A stretch of DNA of 64,000 bases from Vibrio aphrogenes. GTDB lineage: Bacteria; Pseudomonadota; Gammaproteobacteria; Enterobacterales; Vibrionaceae. Under the pieces are notes generated by a model. It had not been told where the DNA came from and ran no database searches. It saw only the letters and a program-made list of their open reading frames with translations. Where the stretch lies: assembly GCF_002157735.2 (NCBI RefSeq), contig NZ_AP018690.1:744001-808000 (forward strand), read 5' to 3'. Positions 17,543 to 27,340 of the stretch are shown one piece after another. The translations under genes were made by a program, and so were the position numbers. Each line of letters starts with the position of its first letter. Within the stretch, counting starts at the first letter, position 1.

Positions 17543-17580
17543 CGTCAGGCCCAACCTCGATGGTTGAGCCTGACGCTTTT
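17543..17580 (-). terminator. Long hairpin after the RND operon
   Basis: Fourteen-base arms CGTCAGGCCCAACC and GGTTGAGCCTGACG with one mismatch, which becomes a G-U pair on the minus strand, and a five-base loop. There is no good T run on the minus side, so it may act as a weak terminator or 3' end stabiliser. Confidence 0.5.
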
Positions 17581-17602
17581 GGCGTAATCTGACCTGCCTA
17601 CT

Positions 17603-20600
17603 TTATTTAGGGTGAGTTTCGATACGGAACATCAAGGTATAAGCCACCGGTAACACAATTAACGTTAACAAGGTGGCAAAGCCCAACCCAAAGATAATGG
17701 TAATGGCCATTGAACCAAAGAAAGCATCATTGATTAACGGTAACATCCCCAACATAGTGGTAATCGCCGCCATTAAGACCGGGCGCACACGGCTGACCGT
17801 TGAATCCACGACCGCTTGAAAGGGCGCTTTGCCTGCTTGAAGTTCAACATTAATTTGATCGACCAGCACAATACCGTTTTTAATAATCATGCCACTTAAA
17901 CTTAAAATACCCAGCATCGCCATAAAGGAAAATGGTGCATTAAACACTAATAGCCCCGTTGCCACTCCAATCATAGCTAAAGGTACGGTAAACCAAATCA
18001 CCAAAGTTTGTTTTAATGAGTTAAACAGCACCACAGTGATCATAAACATGGCAAGGAAACCTAGTGGAATGGTACTAAATACCCCTTGCTGCGCTTCAAG
18101 TGAAATTTCGCGCTCGCCTCCCCATTCAAACTCATAGCCAGCAGGCAATGGAATGGCTTCAATATCGGCTTTGATTTTATTCAACACCGAATCAGAGGTT
18201 TCACCTTGACCATTAATAGGATCAGCCATCACCGTGATCACGCGTTTACGATCACGACGCATGATAAGTGGGTTCTCCCATTCGGTATCAAAGCTCGACA
18301 CCACTTGAGTGATCGGTACAAACTCGTTATAGCTTGAACTCCATACTTGTATTTTATTAATGCTATCTGCGTTCAATCGTTCACTAGCAGGCGCTCTGGC
18401 AATGATCGGCAATAAGTGACTATTATCACGATACGTACCGATTTGCTTACCCGTGAAGTTCACTAACAGCGCATCATCAATATCGTGTTTACTGATGCCC
18501 GTTTCTCTTGCTTGAGCCAACGCAATCTGTGGACGAATTAAAGTTACTTGATTGCGCCAGTTATGGCGTACACTGACCGCAGTTGGCTCTGCATTAAAGA
18601 TCTCAGTGGCTTGTGCTGCTAGTTGGCGCAAGACAATAGGATCATCACCAAAAAATCGCGCTTCTAACTTCGCCGCTGGAGCCGGCCCGTTCTCCATATA
18701 TTTAAAGCGGAAGGTCGGCTGGGGATATTGAGCGCCTAATTCTGTTTCCAACTGACGCATAAATGCATTTAGCGAAGTTAAATCTTTCATTTCAATGATC
18801 ACTTGCCCAAATGCCGCGTAAGCTTTTTCAGGCATATAAGAGAGATTGAAACGCTGCGCCCCTTGTCCAACGACAGAAGAAATATTCACTAATCCCACAT
18901 CTTGTTCATGTTGCTGCTGCATAAGATGATGTTCAATCTCAGCAATCTGTTTTTCTGTCGCCTTAATATCGGTTCCTTCTGGCATCCAAACATCCACAAA
19001 AAAGATTGGCGTATTTGACGCTGGGAAGAACACTTGTTTCACGTGCCCAAAGCCCATGATCGCCAAGACTAAAGTGGCGATCACGGCAATCAAAGTAAGC
19101 CAGCGGAAACGCATCGCCAAATTTAAGCTATAACGGAACAGGGTAAAAATGATGCCTTTGTAAGGATCGCTGTCATTAGCTTTCTCATTGAGTTGATCTT
19201 TAAAAATCAGGTGGCAAAAGAAAGGCGTCAAGGTCATTGCCGTAATCCAACTGATGAATAACGAGATAAGCAAGACTTGAAATAATGAGCGGCAAAACTC
19301 ACCCGTGGCGGTGTTCGTCAAACCTATCGGGGCAAAGGCCATAATCGCGATAATGGTTGCCCCAAGTAATGGCCATTGAGTTTGTGCTACCACTTGTTTG
19401 GCTGTCTCTAGGCGACTTTTACCCGATTTTATTCCGATCAAGATACCTTCGGTGACCACAATTGCGTTATCAACCAACATACCCAATGCAATGATCAACG
19501 CGCCCAATGAGATGATTTGCAATTCAATATTCAGCACGTTCATCACAATAAAGGTGCCAAGAATGGTCAGTAATAACACCAACCCCATCAGTAAGCCGGA
19601 ACGTAACCCCATAAAGACCAGCAACACAACAATCACGATGCCAATCGATTCAGCTAAGTTCACTAAAAAGCCACTCACGGTTTGTTCGACCATTTTACTT
19701 TGGTCATACACCGTATTGAGCATCATCCCCATCGGAAGCTCACCATTGAGCTCGTTCATACGTTGGTTGACAGCTACGCCAACATCCACCACGTTGACAC
19801 CACTTGAAAATGAAATACCAATGGATAACGCTTGCTCACCCATCGAGTGATAAATATTAGTGGGCTGCTCTTCGGTATCTTTATAAATGGTGGCAATATC
19901 ACCTAAATAAATCAGCTTGGCATTATTAGGAGGACTGATGATCAAGCGCTTCATTTGTTCAACACTGTCAAACTCGCCCGTTGGGTGAATGCGTATGCGG
20001 CTATCTCCTACCCGCACGCTACCCGCATTAGACACGACGTTTTGCGCTTGAATGAGACTGTAGATGTAATCTTGATCTAACCCCAAGGCATTCAATTTCT
20101 TCTGTGAAATCTCAATCACGACTTGATCCATGACTTTACCGGCAATGGTGACTTTTTTAACCCCATCCACCAACACGAGTTCACGTCGTAGCACATCGGC
20201 ATAGTTTTGTAATTCACGGTCACTGTACCCGTCACCGGTGAGATTTAATAAAATGCCATACACATCGCCAAAGTCATCAATAACTTTAGGTTTCATGGCC
20301 CCCGCAGGTAAGGCATCTAAGTGATCATTCACTTTACGACGCACTTCATCCCACACTTGTGGCAATTCATCAGGGCCATAATGTTCCAGCATTTCAATTT
20401 CAATTTGTGACAAACCGGCACTGTTCACCGACGTAATATGCTTGATCCCATCCAACTGTTGTAACGCATCTTCAATAGGCAGCGTCACTTCTTCTTCCAC
20501 TTGTTCAGGAGAAGCGCCCGGATAAGCGGTCACCACTAACGCTTGCTTGATGGTAAACTCAGGAAATTCCAACTGGCCTAATTTAAAAAAGGAAATACTA

Positions 20601-20674
20601 CCGCCAATAAGCAGTAAAAAGACAAACATCCAGCTGATCACTTTGTTTTTAATCGAATACTCGGCAAAATTCAT
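17603..20674 (-). CDS. RND-family efflux pump permease
   Basis: Inner-membrane proton-driven drug/solute exporter of 1023 aa with the RND plan: helix 1 at about 12-30, a large periplasmic loop, a helix block at about 330-540, a second periplasmic loop and a final helix block from about 855. The proton-relay helix contains GMLVDNAIVVTEGI. The protein starts with the short MNFAEYSIKNKVISWM form seen in the shorter VexF/AcrB-like branch rather than AcrB itself. It lies two bases after the membrane-fusion gene. No outer-membrane channel gene is present, so a shared TolC is expected. Confidence 0.88.
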   Translation of the reverse strand: MNFAEYSIKNKVISWMFVFLLLIGGSISFFKLGQLEFPEFTIKQALVVTAYPGASPEQVEEEVTLPIEDALQQLDGIKHITSVNSAGLSQIEIEMLEHYGPDELPQVWDEVRRKVNDHLDALPAGAMKPKVIDDFGDVYGILLNLTGDGYSDRELQNYADVLRRELVLVDGVKKVTIAGKVMDQVVIEISQKKLNALGLDQDYIYSLIQAQNVVSNAGSVRVGDSRIRIHPTGEFDSVEQMKRLIISPPNNAKLIYLGDIATIYKDTEEQPTNIYHSMGEQALSIGISFSSGVNVVDVGVAVNQRMNELNGELPMGMMLNTVYDQSKMVEQTVSGFLVNLAESIGIVIVVLLVFMGLRSGLLMGLVLLLTILGTFIVMNVLNIELQIISLGALIIALGMLVDNAIVVTEGILIGIKSGKSRLETAKQVVAQTQWPLLGATIIAIMAFAPIGLTNTATGEFCRSLFQVLLISLFISWITAMTLTPFFCHLIFKDQLNEKANDSDPYKGIIFTLFRYSLNLAMRFRWLTLIAVIATLVLAIMGFGHVKQVFFPASNTPIFFVDVWMPEGTDIKATEKQIAEIEHHLMQQQHEQDVGLVNISSVVGQGAQRFNLSYMPEKAYAAFGQVIIEMKDLTSLNAFMRQLETELGAQYPQPTFRFKYMENGPAPAAKLEARFFGDDPIVLRQLAAQATEIFNAEPTAVSVRHNWRNQVTLIRPQIALAQARETGISKHDIDDALLVNFTGKQIGTYRDNSHLLPIIARAPASERLNADSINKIQVWSSSYNEFVPITQVVSSFDTEWENPLIMRRDRKRVITVMADPINGQGETSDSVLNKIKADIEAIPLPAGYEFEWGGEREISLEAQQGVFSTIPLGFLAMFMITVVLFNSLKQTLVIWFTVPLAMIGVATGLLVFNAPFSFMAMLGILSLSGMIIKNGIVLVDQINVELQAGKAPFQAVVDSTVSRVRPVLMAAITTMLGMLPLINDAFFGSMAITIIFGLGFATLLTLIVLPVAYTLMFRIETHPK

Positions 20675-20676
20675 CG

Positions 20677-21777
20677 CTACACCCCACGCTGCTTACGAAG
20701 CGGTTTCACTTTCAGCCCTTCGCTTAAGGCTTTTACTCCAGCAACCACCACTTTATCACCCGCTTTGACGCCTTGAGTTATCTCAACCCCATCTTGGGTT
20801 ACTCGTCCTAAACTCACCACTTGAGAATGCACCAACCCTGTCTGCTCATCCATTAGCCACACAATGCTTTGTCCATCAGTGTCACGTTTAACAATTGCTG
20901 AGCTCGGCAGTACCGCTAAGATGTGATTGGATTGCGCTGAAGAAAAATCGATCATGAGTTCGGCGCTCATCCCAGGTAACACAGTCAAATCTTTTGGCTG
21001 AGGTAACGTAAACACCACTTCATAACTTTGTGTCCCAGGAGTGATTTGTGTGGAGTGCTCTCGGATCGTGACCGGAAAAGTTTGCTCCGGACGGATCGCA
21101 AAACTCACTTGAGCACGAATCGTCGGGTTAGGGTAAAGCTGTAGTAGGTGATTGACTAACGTTTCCGGCACTTGAATCACCACGTCAATACTTTGATCTT
21201 TTTGTAAGACTAAAATCGCTTGATTCGCCTGAACCATTTGATAGTTATCAATTAAGGTTTTAGCTATCACCCCATCATAAGGTGCGGTTAATTGGGTGTA
21301 ACTCAGTTGGTCTTGCGCACTAGCAAGATTGGCTTTGGCTGACTTAACTTGCGCTTTGGCTAAATCATAATCCGCTTGAGAAATCAGCTTACGCTTTAAT
21401 AGTTTTTCTTTACGCTTAAAATCCGCCGCCGCTAATTCATAATCGGCTTCACGGTGTAATAAGGTATTACGCGCATCTCGACTATCTAAGCGAGCTAACA
21501 CCGTACCTTGTTTCACCGCATCGCCTTCATTTAAGAAAAATTCTGTCACATGACCGGATAAGCGAAACGCCAATTCTGTGCGTTTTGTTGCGGCCACCTT
21601 GGCAGGAAAAACATGCTGCGCCGCTGAGGTTGGGTCGGGGATCTCCACCACTTTTACCGGCCGCACGACAGACTTTGTCACTTCAACCGACTCTGCCCCG
21701 CAACCGCTTAGCAATGTACTCACCAAAATCAAGGCACTCATCAAAATGAGAGAAAAACCGCTTGTAAAACATTTCAT
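20677..21777 (-). CDS. RND efflux periplasmic adaptor (membrane fusion) lipoprotein
   Basis: Adaptor of 366 aa. A lipobox LLSGC gives lipid-modified C26. The barrel-sandwich hybrid half motifs (RLSGHVTEFFLNEGDAVKQGTVLARLD and TAPYDGVIAKTLIDNYQMV) flank a coiled-coil hairpin at about 95-150, followed by beta-barrel and membrane-proximal domains ending in VKAGDKVVVAGVKAL. It bridges the RND permease to an outer-membrane channel. It is the first gene of the pump operon and divergent from a LysR regulator. Confidence 0.88.
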   Translation of the reverse strand: MKCFTSGFSLILMSALILVSTLLSGCGAESVEVTKSVVRPVKVVEIPDPTSAAQHVFPAKVAATKRTELAFRLSGHVTEFFLNEGDAVKQGTVLARLDSRDARNTLLHREADYELAAADFKRKEKLLKRKLISQADYDLAKAQVKSAKANLASAQDQLSYTQLTAPYDGVIAKTLIDNYQMVQANQAILVLQKDQSIDVVIQVPETLVNHLLQLYPNPTIRAQVSFAIRPEQTFPVTIREHSTQITPGTQSYEVVFTLPQPKDLTVLPGMSAELMIDFSSAQSNHILAVLPSSAIVKRDTDGQSIVWLMDEQTGLVHSQVVSLGRVTQDGVEITQGVKAGDKVVVAGVKALSEGLKVKPLRKQRGV

Positions 21778-21784
21778 ACCATCT

Positions 21785-21875
21785 ATTCCGTATTGAGATA
21801 AACACGTGTTGTCTCGCTAAGATAACAAGCAAATAAGTTGATAAATACGGAATCAATTGGAATCCATAGTTCCAA
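21785..21875. promoter_or_regulatory. Inverted repeats in the divergent pump/LysR promoter region
   Basis: Two symmetric elements stand out: ATTCCGTATT (21785-21794) with its exact complement at 21844-21853, and TTGGAA-N7-TTCCAA at 21857-21875. The second is a 19-bp palindrome of the size bound by LysR dimers, about 80 bases before the lysR start. Probable operator for the adjacent regulator. Confidence 0.45.
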
Positions 21876-21952
21876 AATATGAAACAAATTAATAGATGTG
21901 AGTTATAGTAATTAGAAAATAGTTAATACGAAGAATAATTGAAGGGGCGAGA

Positions 21953-22843
21953 ATGAAAACCGAAGACATTGCATTATTTCATCATATTGTGGAAGTAGGC
22001 GGATTGGTGCAAGCGGCCGATATTTTGAATGTCCCAAAATCGACGTTAAGCCGACGTCTACAAGCTTTAGAAGATGAACTTAAAGTAAAGCTGTTTCATC
22101 GTCAAAGTCGCGCCATGACACTGACCGCCGCCGGACAACACTTTTATGGCAAAACCACCCAAATGTTAGCGTCATTAGAGCAAACTTTGTCGGAGCTAAC
22201 CGGCCAGGAAGCGGGCATTAACGGTCATTTGCGAATCCTTATTTTTCCGATCCCAGAGTTTATCTGGATCACCCATGTCATTTTTCAATTTATGGATCTC
22301 AATCCAGAGATTTCAGTGGAAATTATTGTCAGCGCCGAACCGCAAAATATGATTCGTAATAATATCGATTTAGCCTTTATGCTCGGTGATGCCTTCAATG
22401 AGAATGAAATGGTCGCACGCCCTATCATGGATGAAAAAGTGCATTTTTTTGCCAGCCAAGATTATGTCCAGCAAAGCCCTTTGCCTTTCAGCGCCGAACA
22501 TTTGCCAAGCCACAATTCCATTTTATTTCGCTATCCTAATGGCAAAATCTTTAACCGCTTTCCGCTAGATAAAACCCATTCAATACCATTAAAAGGCAAT
22601 TTATGTGTCAACAATCTTGATGCGATTTTAGAAGCCACCTTACTCGGGCGAGGGATTTCTATGATGCCGCTCACCTTTGCGCAACCATACATTGACAGTG
22701 GGCAATTGGTCATGCTGTTTGAAGAACTAGGGCCCTTTGAGGGCAAGTGTTATTTGGTCTATCCATCTCGGCGTTTTGTCAGCTTAGTCAGCCAACGTTT
22801 TATTGATTTCATGATGAACACTCTAAAACACAAAACCGCGTAA
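21953..22843 (+). CDS. LysR-family regulator, probably of the RND pump
   Basis: A 296-aa LysR protein with an N-terminal winged helix (VGGLVQAADILNVPKSTLSRRLQALEDELKVKLFHR) and an effector domain from about residue 88. It is transcribed away from the efflux operon over a 175-base region containing two inverted repeats, the classic layout for a local regulator. It belongs to the CrgA/AphB-like branch by its PKSTLSRRLQ helix. An inverted repeat AATTAACC/GGTTAATT at 22867-22890 lies after its stop. Confidence 0.87.
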   Translation: MKTEDIALFHHIVEVGGLVQAADILNVPKSTLSRRLQALEDELKVKLFHRQSRAMTLTAAGQHFYGKTTQMLASLEQTLSELTGQEAGINGHLRILIFPIPEFIWITHVIFQFMDLNPEISVEIIVSAEPQNMIRNNIDLAFMLGDAFNENEMVARPIMDEKVHFFASQDYVQQSPLPFSAEHLPSHNSILFRYPNGKIFNRFPLDKTHSIPLKGNLCVNNLDAILEATLLGRGISMMPLTFAQPYIDSGQLVMLFEELGPFEGKCYLVYPSRRFVSLVSQRFIDFMMNTLKHKTA

Positions 22844-22912
22844 TCTGCCCTTATGCCTATCGTACTAATTAACCTCAACGGCGGTTAATTAAAGATAAGC
22901 TGTGGTTGAATC

Positions 22913-22948
22913 AAAAAAATGGCCACTCACTAAAAAGTAAGCGGCCAT
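22913..22948 (-). terminator. Terminator of the MFS gene
   Basis: On the minus strand a 13-bp stem (with two G-U pairs), four-base loop and a run of seven T. Placed about 70 bases after the MFS stop. Confidence 0.8.
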
Positions 22949-23021
22949 GATGTTTTGCTACAGGTAAGCGCTACTATTTATACGCTACTCACCTAACCCC
23001 AGTTGCGGATAACTAGATAAA

Positions 23022-24251
23022 CTATTCACCCTGACTACCCCATTTAAAGCGGCACACTTCATTTCCCGGTTTAGGCATCCGTGGAATATTGCAAGATAAA
23101 ATCAGCGATACAACAGCCATCGCCGCACCAATATAAAAGACCGCCGCAGGAGAATGTAACCACAGTAAACCAAAAGTCACGGGAATCACGACCGCTGCAA
23201 TATGGTTAATCGTAAATGATACCCCTGCGGTTGATGCCATATCTTTTGGATCGGCAATTTTTTGCAAATAGGTTTTCACCGCTAAGGCTAACGCAAAAAA
23301 TAGGTGATCCACCACGTACAGTCCCGCCGCCACATGTGAATTTTCGACCCAAGCGTAGCCGACAAACACACACACTAAACCACAGTATTCGAAAATTAAC
23401 GCTTTTCTCTCACCCACTACACCAATAAATTGACCAATTTTCTTGGCAAACAAAAAGTTAAATGCGTAGTTAATTAAGAAGAGCAAGGTAATATCTGCGG
23501 CGGAATAATGAAATTTTTCCACCATCAAGAAGCCCGCAAACACGGTAAAGATCTGGCGACGTGCCCCACTCATAAAGGTTAAGGCGTAATATAACCAGTA
23601 GCGCTTACGTAACACTAAGTTTTTATTTTGAATCGTTGTCGACTCAAATTGAGGGAAAGAAACACTCATAAACAAGGTGATCAGCAAAGCGATCCCGCCG
23701 GTGATTAAATACACTTGCCAATAGCTGAATTTCGCAACTTCTAACATGACCCATAATGCACCATAAGTCAGTAATGAGGCTAATGCCCCCACAGAAATTA
23801 ACTTACCTAAAAATTCCGGCGCTTCGTCTTTATTCAACCATTGTAAAGAAAGGGATTGTTTGAGTGTTTCAAAATAATGAAAACCGGTCGACATCAATAA
23901 TGTCGTCATCAATAAACCAAATAGCGACGGAAAGAAACCGGTAATGGCAACACCCAGTGAAAACATCACTAAGGCCACAATCATGAATTTTTGCTCACGA
24001 ATAAACAGCAGAGCGAATACCACGGTGAACGCAAGGAAGCCGGGAATTTCACGTACACTTTGTAACAAGCCAATATCAGCCCCAGTAAAAGCGGCTTTTT
24101 CAATCACAAAGTTATTAAGCAAAGCCATCCAACTTGAAAAAGCAATGGGAACAATAATCGAAATAAGTAGTAAAAAGTTTTGAGGTGTTTTCCACGTTTT
24201 CGGTGACGTCGTTTGTGTCAATTGCTGGGATGAGTTTTCCGCAGAGCTCAT
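23022..24251 (-). CDS. MFS transporter of unknown substrate
   Basis: A 409-aa integral membrane protein with about twelve hydrophobic helices and a polar N-terminal tail of 25 residues. The loop after helix 2 reads LFIREQK and the central cytoplasmic loop is near residues 195-215 (FPQFESTTIQNKNLVLRKRYW). It has no recognisable substrate signature. It is a single gene with its own terminator; 90 bases separate its start from the terminator of the endopeptidase gene. Confidence 0.75.
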   Translation of the reverse strand: MSSAENSSQQLTQTTSPKTWKTPQNFLLLISIIVPIAFSSWMALLNNFVIEKAAFTGADIGLLQSVREIPGFLAFTVVFALLFIREQKFMIVALVMFSLGVAITGFFPSLFGLLMTTLLMSTGFHYFETLKQSLSLQWLNKDEAPEFLGKLISVGALASLLTYGALWVMLEVAKFSYWQVYLITGGIALLITLFMSVSFPQFESTTIQNKNLVLRKRYWLYYALTFMSGARRQIFTVFAGFLMVEKFHYSAADITLLFLINYAFNFLFAKKIGQFIGVVGERKALIFEYCGLVCVFVGYAWVENSHVAAGLYVVDHLFFALALAVKTYLQKIADPKDMASTAGVSFTINHIAAVVIPVTFGLLWLHSPAAVFYIGAAMAVVSLILSCNIPRMPKPGNEVCRFKWGSQGE

Positions 24252-24272
24252 TATCCATCCTTAATAAAAAAT

Positions 24273-24305
24273 AAAAAAAAGAGCAAGCGATGATATCACT
24301 TGCTC
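24273..24305 (-). terminator. Terminator of the M23 endopeptidase gene
   Basis: Minus-strand stem of 11 bp (GAGCAAGTGAT paired with ATCGCTTGCTC, one G-U), three-base loop and eight T. Confidence 0.85.
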
Positions 24306-24341
24306 TCAATCTATTTGGAAATAATTATCGTTTATTTTTAA

Positions 24342-25682
24342 TTATTGCTCATCTTTATGAGCGAGGTTTGCCTCTTGTAACTTTGAAAGGGCTAACTTGG
24401 CTTGTTTGGCCGCTGCAAATTGCTGATCAATCGCTTTCACTTGCTTATCAAAGGCGGCTTTTTCTTTCTTAGGAACCGACGTCGCCATTGGGATCTTAGC
24501 CGTTAAGAAATTAACCGGACGGTTTCGAATAATGAATTCATAATGCAAATGAGGGCCGGTGACACGTCCGGTTGCACCCGATTTAGCAATCACTTGTCCG
24601 CGATGGACCGCTTGCCCTTTACGCACCAATATTTTACTCAAATGCAAATATCGCGTGGTGTAAGTCGCACTATGGCGAATCACCACATATTTACCTGCAT
24701 AAGGGTGATTGGTGGTTAAAGTAACAATGCCATCCCCCGTGGCCAATACGTTAGTACCGGTTGGTGTCGCAAGGTCCGTACCATTATGCGGAGCACGACG
24801 GTGCGTCACTGGGTGCAAGCGGTTTGGATCGAACGGCGAACTGATACGATAATGTTGTTTGGTTGGCCAACGTAAAAACGCACGCTGCAAACTGTCACCA
24901 TGAGCGTCATAATATTGACCATCGGTATGTAAATAGGCACTGATCACTCGGCCACGGTTATAAATTCGAATCGCATCAATTTCACGATTACCGGTAGCCA
25001 CACCATTAAGGAATTGGCGTTTTTGTAAAATCTCAAATTTATCGCCCGCACGTAAATCACGTGAAAAATTCAATTTATCTTTTAATAATTGAGTTATTTG
25101 TGCGGTTTCGGTACTTGAAATACCATGCTGATATACCGATGTGGAAAAGCTGCCGTGAATTTCACCAAATAAAGGATACGATTTCCAATCACCAGCTAAA
25201 TGCACTTCATTAAAGGTATAACTCTCATCATTGTTACGAGTGAATACCACTTTATCGACTAAAGTAAACTCAACTTCTAATTTAGTAAGATGCTGTTGCT
25301 TTTCATCCATCCAAATTTTTAGAGTATCACCTGGTGTGAGTGTATCTAATGTTAAGTGGTTTTGGTCGGTATCCATCACACTGAGCATATCGCCGTATGG
25401 CACCCCTAAACGAACAAAAATACTACTTAGATTATCACCATCTTGGATCTGATAAGAAAATAGAGGCAAATCTTCATCAACATGGACGGGTTTGGTGGCG
25501 GCTACGGCTTTCGCTTCTTCCGCAAGGATTTTATCAATATCTAAAGAGACCGATTTACGTCCATCACCTGATTCAATAATGAAAGCGAGAATAATAAACA
25601 GTGCAATAAAGGCCGCACCAATTTTAAGCAACAACGGAAACCGTGGGTGCTGTTTGAATTTTGAAAATGTTTGTTTGGACAT
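24342..25682 (-). CDS. M23 peptidoglycan DD-endopeptidase with LysM-like domain (ShyA/ShyB/MepM type)
   Basis: A 446-aa cell-wall hydrolase: one N-terminal membrane anchor (about 18-37), a LysM-like region at 76-125, a middle domain and a C-terminal LytM/M23 domain. The zinc and catalytic residues are present: H299 and D303 (HNGTD), H347 (YLHLS), H378 and H380 (PHLHYE). Such enzymes cut peptide crosslinks to allow wall growth. A Zur-like box lies about 87 bases upstream, which recalls the zinc-starvation enzyme ShyB of Vibrio cholerae; orthology is inferred, not shown. A lysine/alanine-rich tail follows the catalytic domain. Confidence 0.87.
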   Translation of the reverse strand: MSKQTFSKFKQHPRFPLLLKIGAAFIALFIILAFIIESGDGRKSVSLDIDKILAEEAKAVAATKPVHVDEDLPLFSYQIQDGDNLSSIFVRLGVPYGDMLSVMDTDQNHLTLDTLTPGDTLKIWMDEKQQHLTKLEVEFTLVDKVVFTRNNDESYTFNEVHLAGDWKSYPLFGEIHGSFSTSVYQHGISSTETAQITQLLKDKLNFSRDLRAGDKFEILQKRQFLNGVATGNREIDAIRIYNRGRVISAYLHTDGQYYDAHGDSLQRAFLRWPTKQHYRISSPFDPNRLHPVTHRRAPHNGTDLATPTGTNVLATGDGIVTLTTNHPYAGKYVVIRHSATYTTRYLHLSKILVRKGQAVHRGQVIAKSGATGRVTGPHLHYEFIIRNRPVNFLTAKIPMATSVPKKEKAAFDKQVKAIDQQFAAAKQAKLALSKLQEANLAHKDEQ

Positions 25683-25768
25683 AGGACTTAATATCTGTGT
25701 TAATCACAAGCAGGAAAATTTGAATCGATATTGGTTAATAATATCTGCACTCAATCGAAATAAAAATG

Positions 25769-25782
25769 TAATGTTATAACAG
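25769..25782. promoter_or_regulatory. Zur-like box upstream of the M23 endopeptidase
   Basis: GTAATGTTATAACA contains the palindromic core GTTATAAC characteristic of gammaproteobacterial Zur sites, with a partly degenerate right arm (GACC instead of TTAC). Confidence 0.45.
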
Positions 25783-25837
25783 ACCATTTCAAATCGAAAA
25801 GTTCAAAAAATTGGCGGCAAATGTAACTTAATCTTAC

Positions 25838-25874
25838 GAAAAAAGCGAGCGCTAGGAGAGATTAGCACTCGCTT
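25838..25874 (-). terminator. Terminator of the urease operon
   Basis: Minus-strand 12-bp stem AAGCGAGTGCTA/TAGCGCTCGCTT (one G-U), eight-base loop and a T run, about 75 bases after the ureG stop. Confidence 0.75.
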
Positions 25875-25950
25875 ATTTTAACAAAGTAAGATTTCCTATC
25901 ACCTTGAGGTGGGTGAAGATTCTGTCCTTAACGCAACAATACGCAAACGG

Positions 25951-26583
25951 TTACATCGGTTTCGGGGTCAACATTCCTTCCGTAATAATAAAATCAATGA
26001 TGGTATCCAAACCAATACTCTCTTTGAGGTTAGTAAACACATAAGGCTTGGTCGGACGCATACGTTGGGTATCCGATTCCATTACTTCTAAGGACGCACC
26101 AACGTACGGGGCTAAATCAATTTTATTGATCACTAATAAATCTGAACGTGTAATACCCGGACCACCTTTACGAGGAATTTTCTCCCCTTCCGCTACATCA
26201 ATTACGTAAATAGTGAGGTCGGCAAGCTCTGGGCTGAAGGTCGCACTTAGGTTGTCCCCACCACTTTCGACAAAGACGACATCTAAGTTTTTATGACGCT
26301 TAGCCAGTTCTTCCACCGCCGCTAAGTTCATCGAGGCATCCTCGCGAATCGCGGTATGAGGGCAGCCCCCCGTTTCCACCCCAATGATGCGATCGGCGGC
26401 TAAGGCTTCGGCGCGAGTTAGAATCTTGGCATCTTCTTGAGTGTAAATATCATTGGTTACGACTGCGATATTCAGACGGTCGCGAATGGCTTTGCACAAC
26501 ACTTCCAATAATGCCGTTTTACCAGAGCCCACCGGGCCACCGATACCAATACGAAGCGGTTGTTTATAGGTTTCTTGAGACAT
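25951..26583 (-). CDS. ureG: Urease accessory GTPase UreG
   Basis: A 210-aa SIMIBI GTPase that drives nickel delivery into urease. P-loop GGPVGSGKT at 15-23, the nickel-binding CPH motif in [19 protein letters not shown], the ESGGDNL stretch and the NKIDLAP guanine-specificity motif are all present. It is the last gene of the operon, 46 bases after ureF. Confidence 0.95.
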   Translation of the reverse strand: MSQETYKQPLRIGIGGPVGSGKTALLEVLCKAIRDRLNIAVVTNDIYTQEDAKILTRAEALAADRIIGVETGGCPHTAIREDASMNLAAVEELAKRHKNLDVVFVESGGDNLSATFSPELADLTIYVIDVAEGEKIPRKGGPGITRSDLLVINKIDLAPYVGASLEVMESDTQRMRPTKPYVFTNLKESIGLDTIIDFIITEGMLTPKPM

Positions 26584-26629
26584 GATCTTTCCTTAATCTT
26601 GTGACGGTTCCCGTGATAACGCCATCGCG

Positions 26630-27334
26630 CTAAGAACGAAACAGTCGAGTATATTGAGTTTCATGACGACTACTGGCAATCGCCACCGAAGGCGTAAAGC
26701 TGCCAATCTCGTCATCTTGAATTTGATTGGCTTTCACAATGCATTGCGGCAATTTTTCTGACAAAGTAAGCAAGGCTTTCTGGCCGGAAGTTTGCCCTAA
26801 AGGTACCAATTTCACGCCAGCCATCACCATATTTTCCGCCCAGCTCCACAAATAACCTTGTTGTAAACTGTGCAGCGAAATCCCCCACGCTTTGGCGGCG
26901 ACACAAAAGCCTAATAGCTGATTTTGTGTCGCAGCATGAGGTTCGTTTTCAGGTTGCCATTGTGCTTGGATCGGCAAATCCAATTGCTTTAATAAGGTAA
27001 ATAATGCTTTACCTCGTTGCAGCTCTTCGGCGCGAAGCTCGCGAGTTTCTCGACAAGAATATAAGTAGTCACTCCAATAATGGATAGTCGTTTGGTCATC
27101 GCTTGCAAGTGCTTGATAAAACTTGGCTAAGATCGGTAACTCTAAAGTGACTAAACTGTTATTAAGCATCATTTCCAGCCAATCCACCATTTGCTTTTGA
27201 TTGCTTACCCAACCCGCTTCAACCGCCCATTCTAAGCCTTGGGAATAGGTAAATCCCCCTATTGGCAAAGAAGGGCTGATCAGTTGAAACAGGCGAAAAC
27301 TCGCAACGTCAGTCGGTTGTGGTTCAAATGTCAT
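26630..27334 (-). CDS. ureF: Urease accessory protein UreF
   Basis: All-helical 234-aa protein of the UreD-UreF-UreG activation complex. Family sequences SPSLPIGGFTYSQGLEWAVEAGWV near the N-terminus and VPLGQTSGQKALLTL near residue 180 are clear. It lies six bases after the HupE/UreJ gene. It acts as the scaffold and GTPase regulator for UreG during nickel insertion. Confidence 0.93.
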   Translation of the reverse strand: MTFEPQPTDVASFRLFQLISPSLPIGGFTYSQGLEWAVEAGWVSNQKQMVDWLEMMLNNSLVTLELPILAKFYQALASDDQTTIHYWSDYLYSCRETRELRAEELQRGKALFTLLKQLDLPIQAQWQPENEPHAATQNQLLGFCVAAKAWGISLHSLQQGYLWSWAENMVMAGVKLVPLGQTSGQKALLTLSEKLPQCIVKANQIQDDEIGSFTPSVAIASSRHETQYTRLFRS

Positions 27335-27340
27335 AATGTG

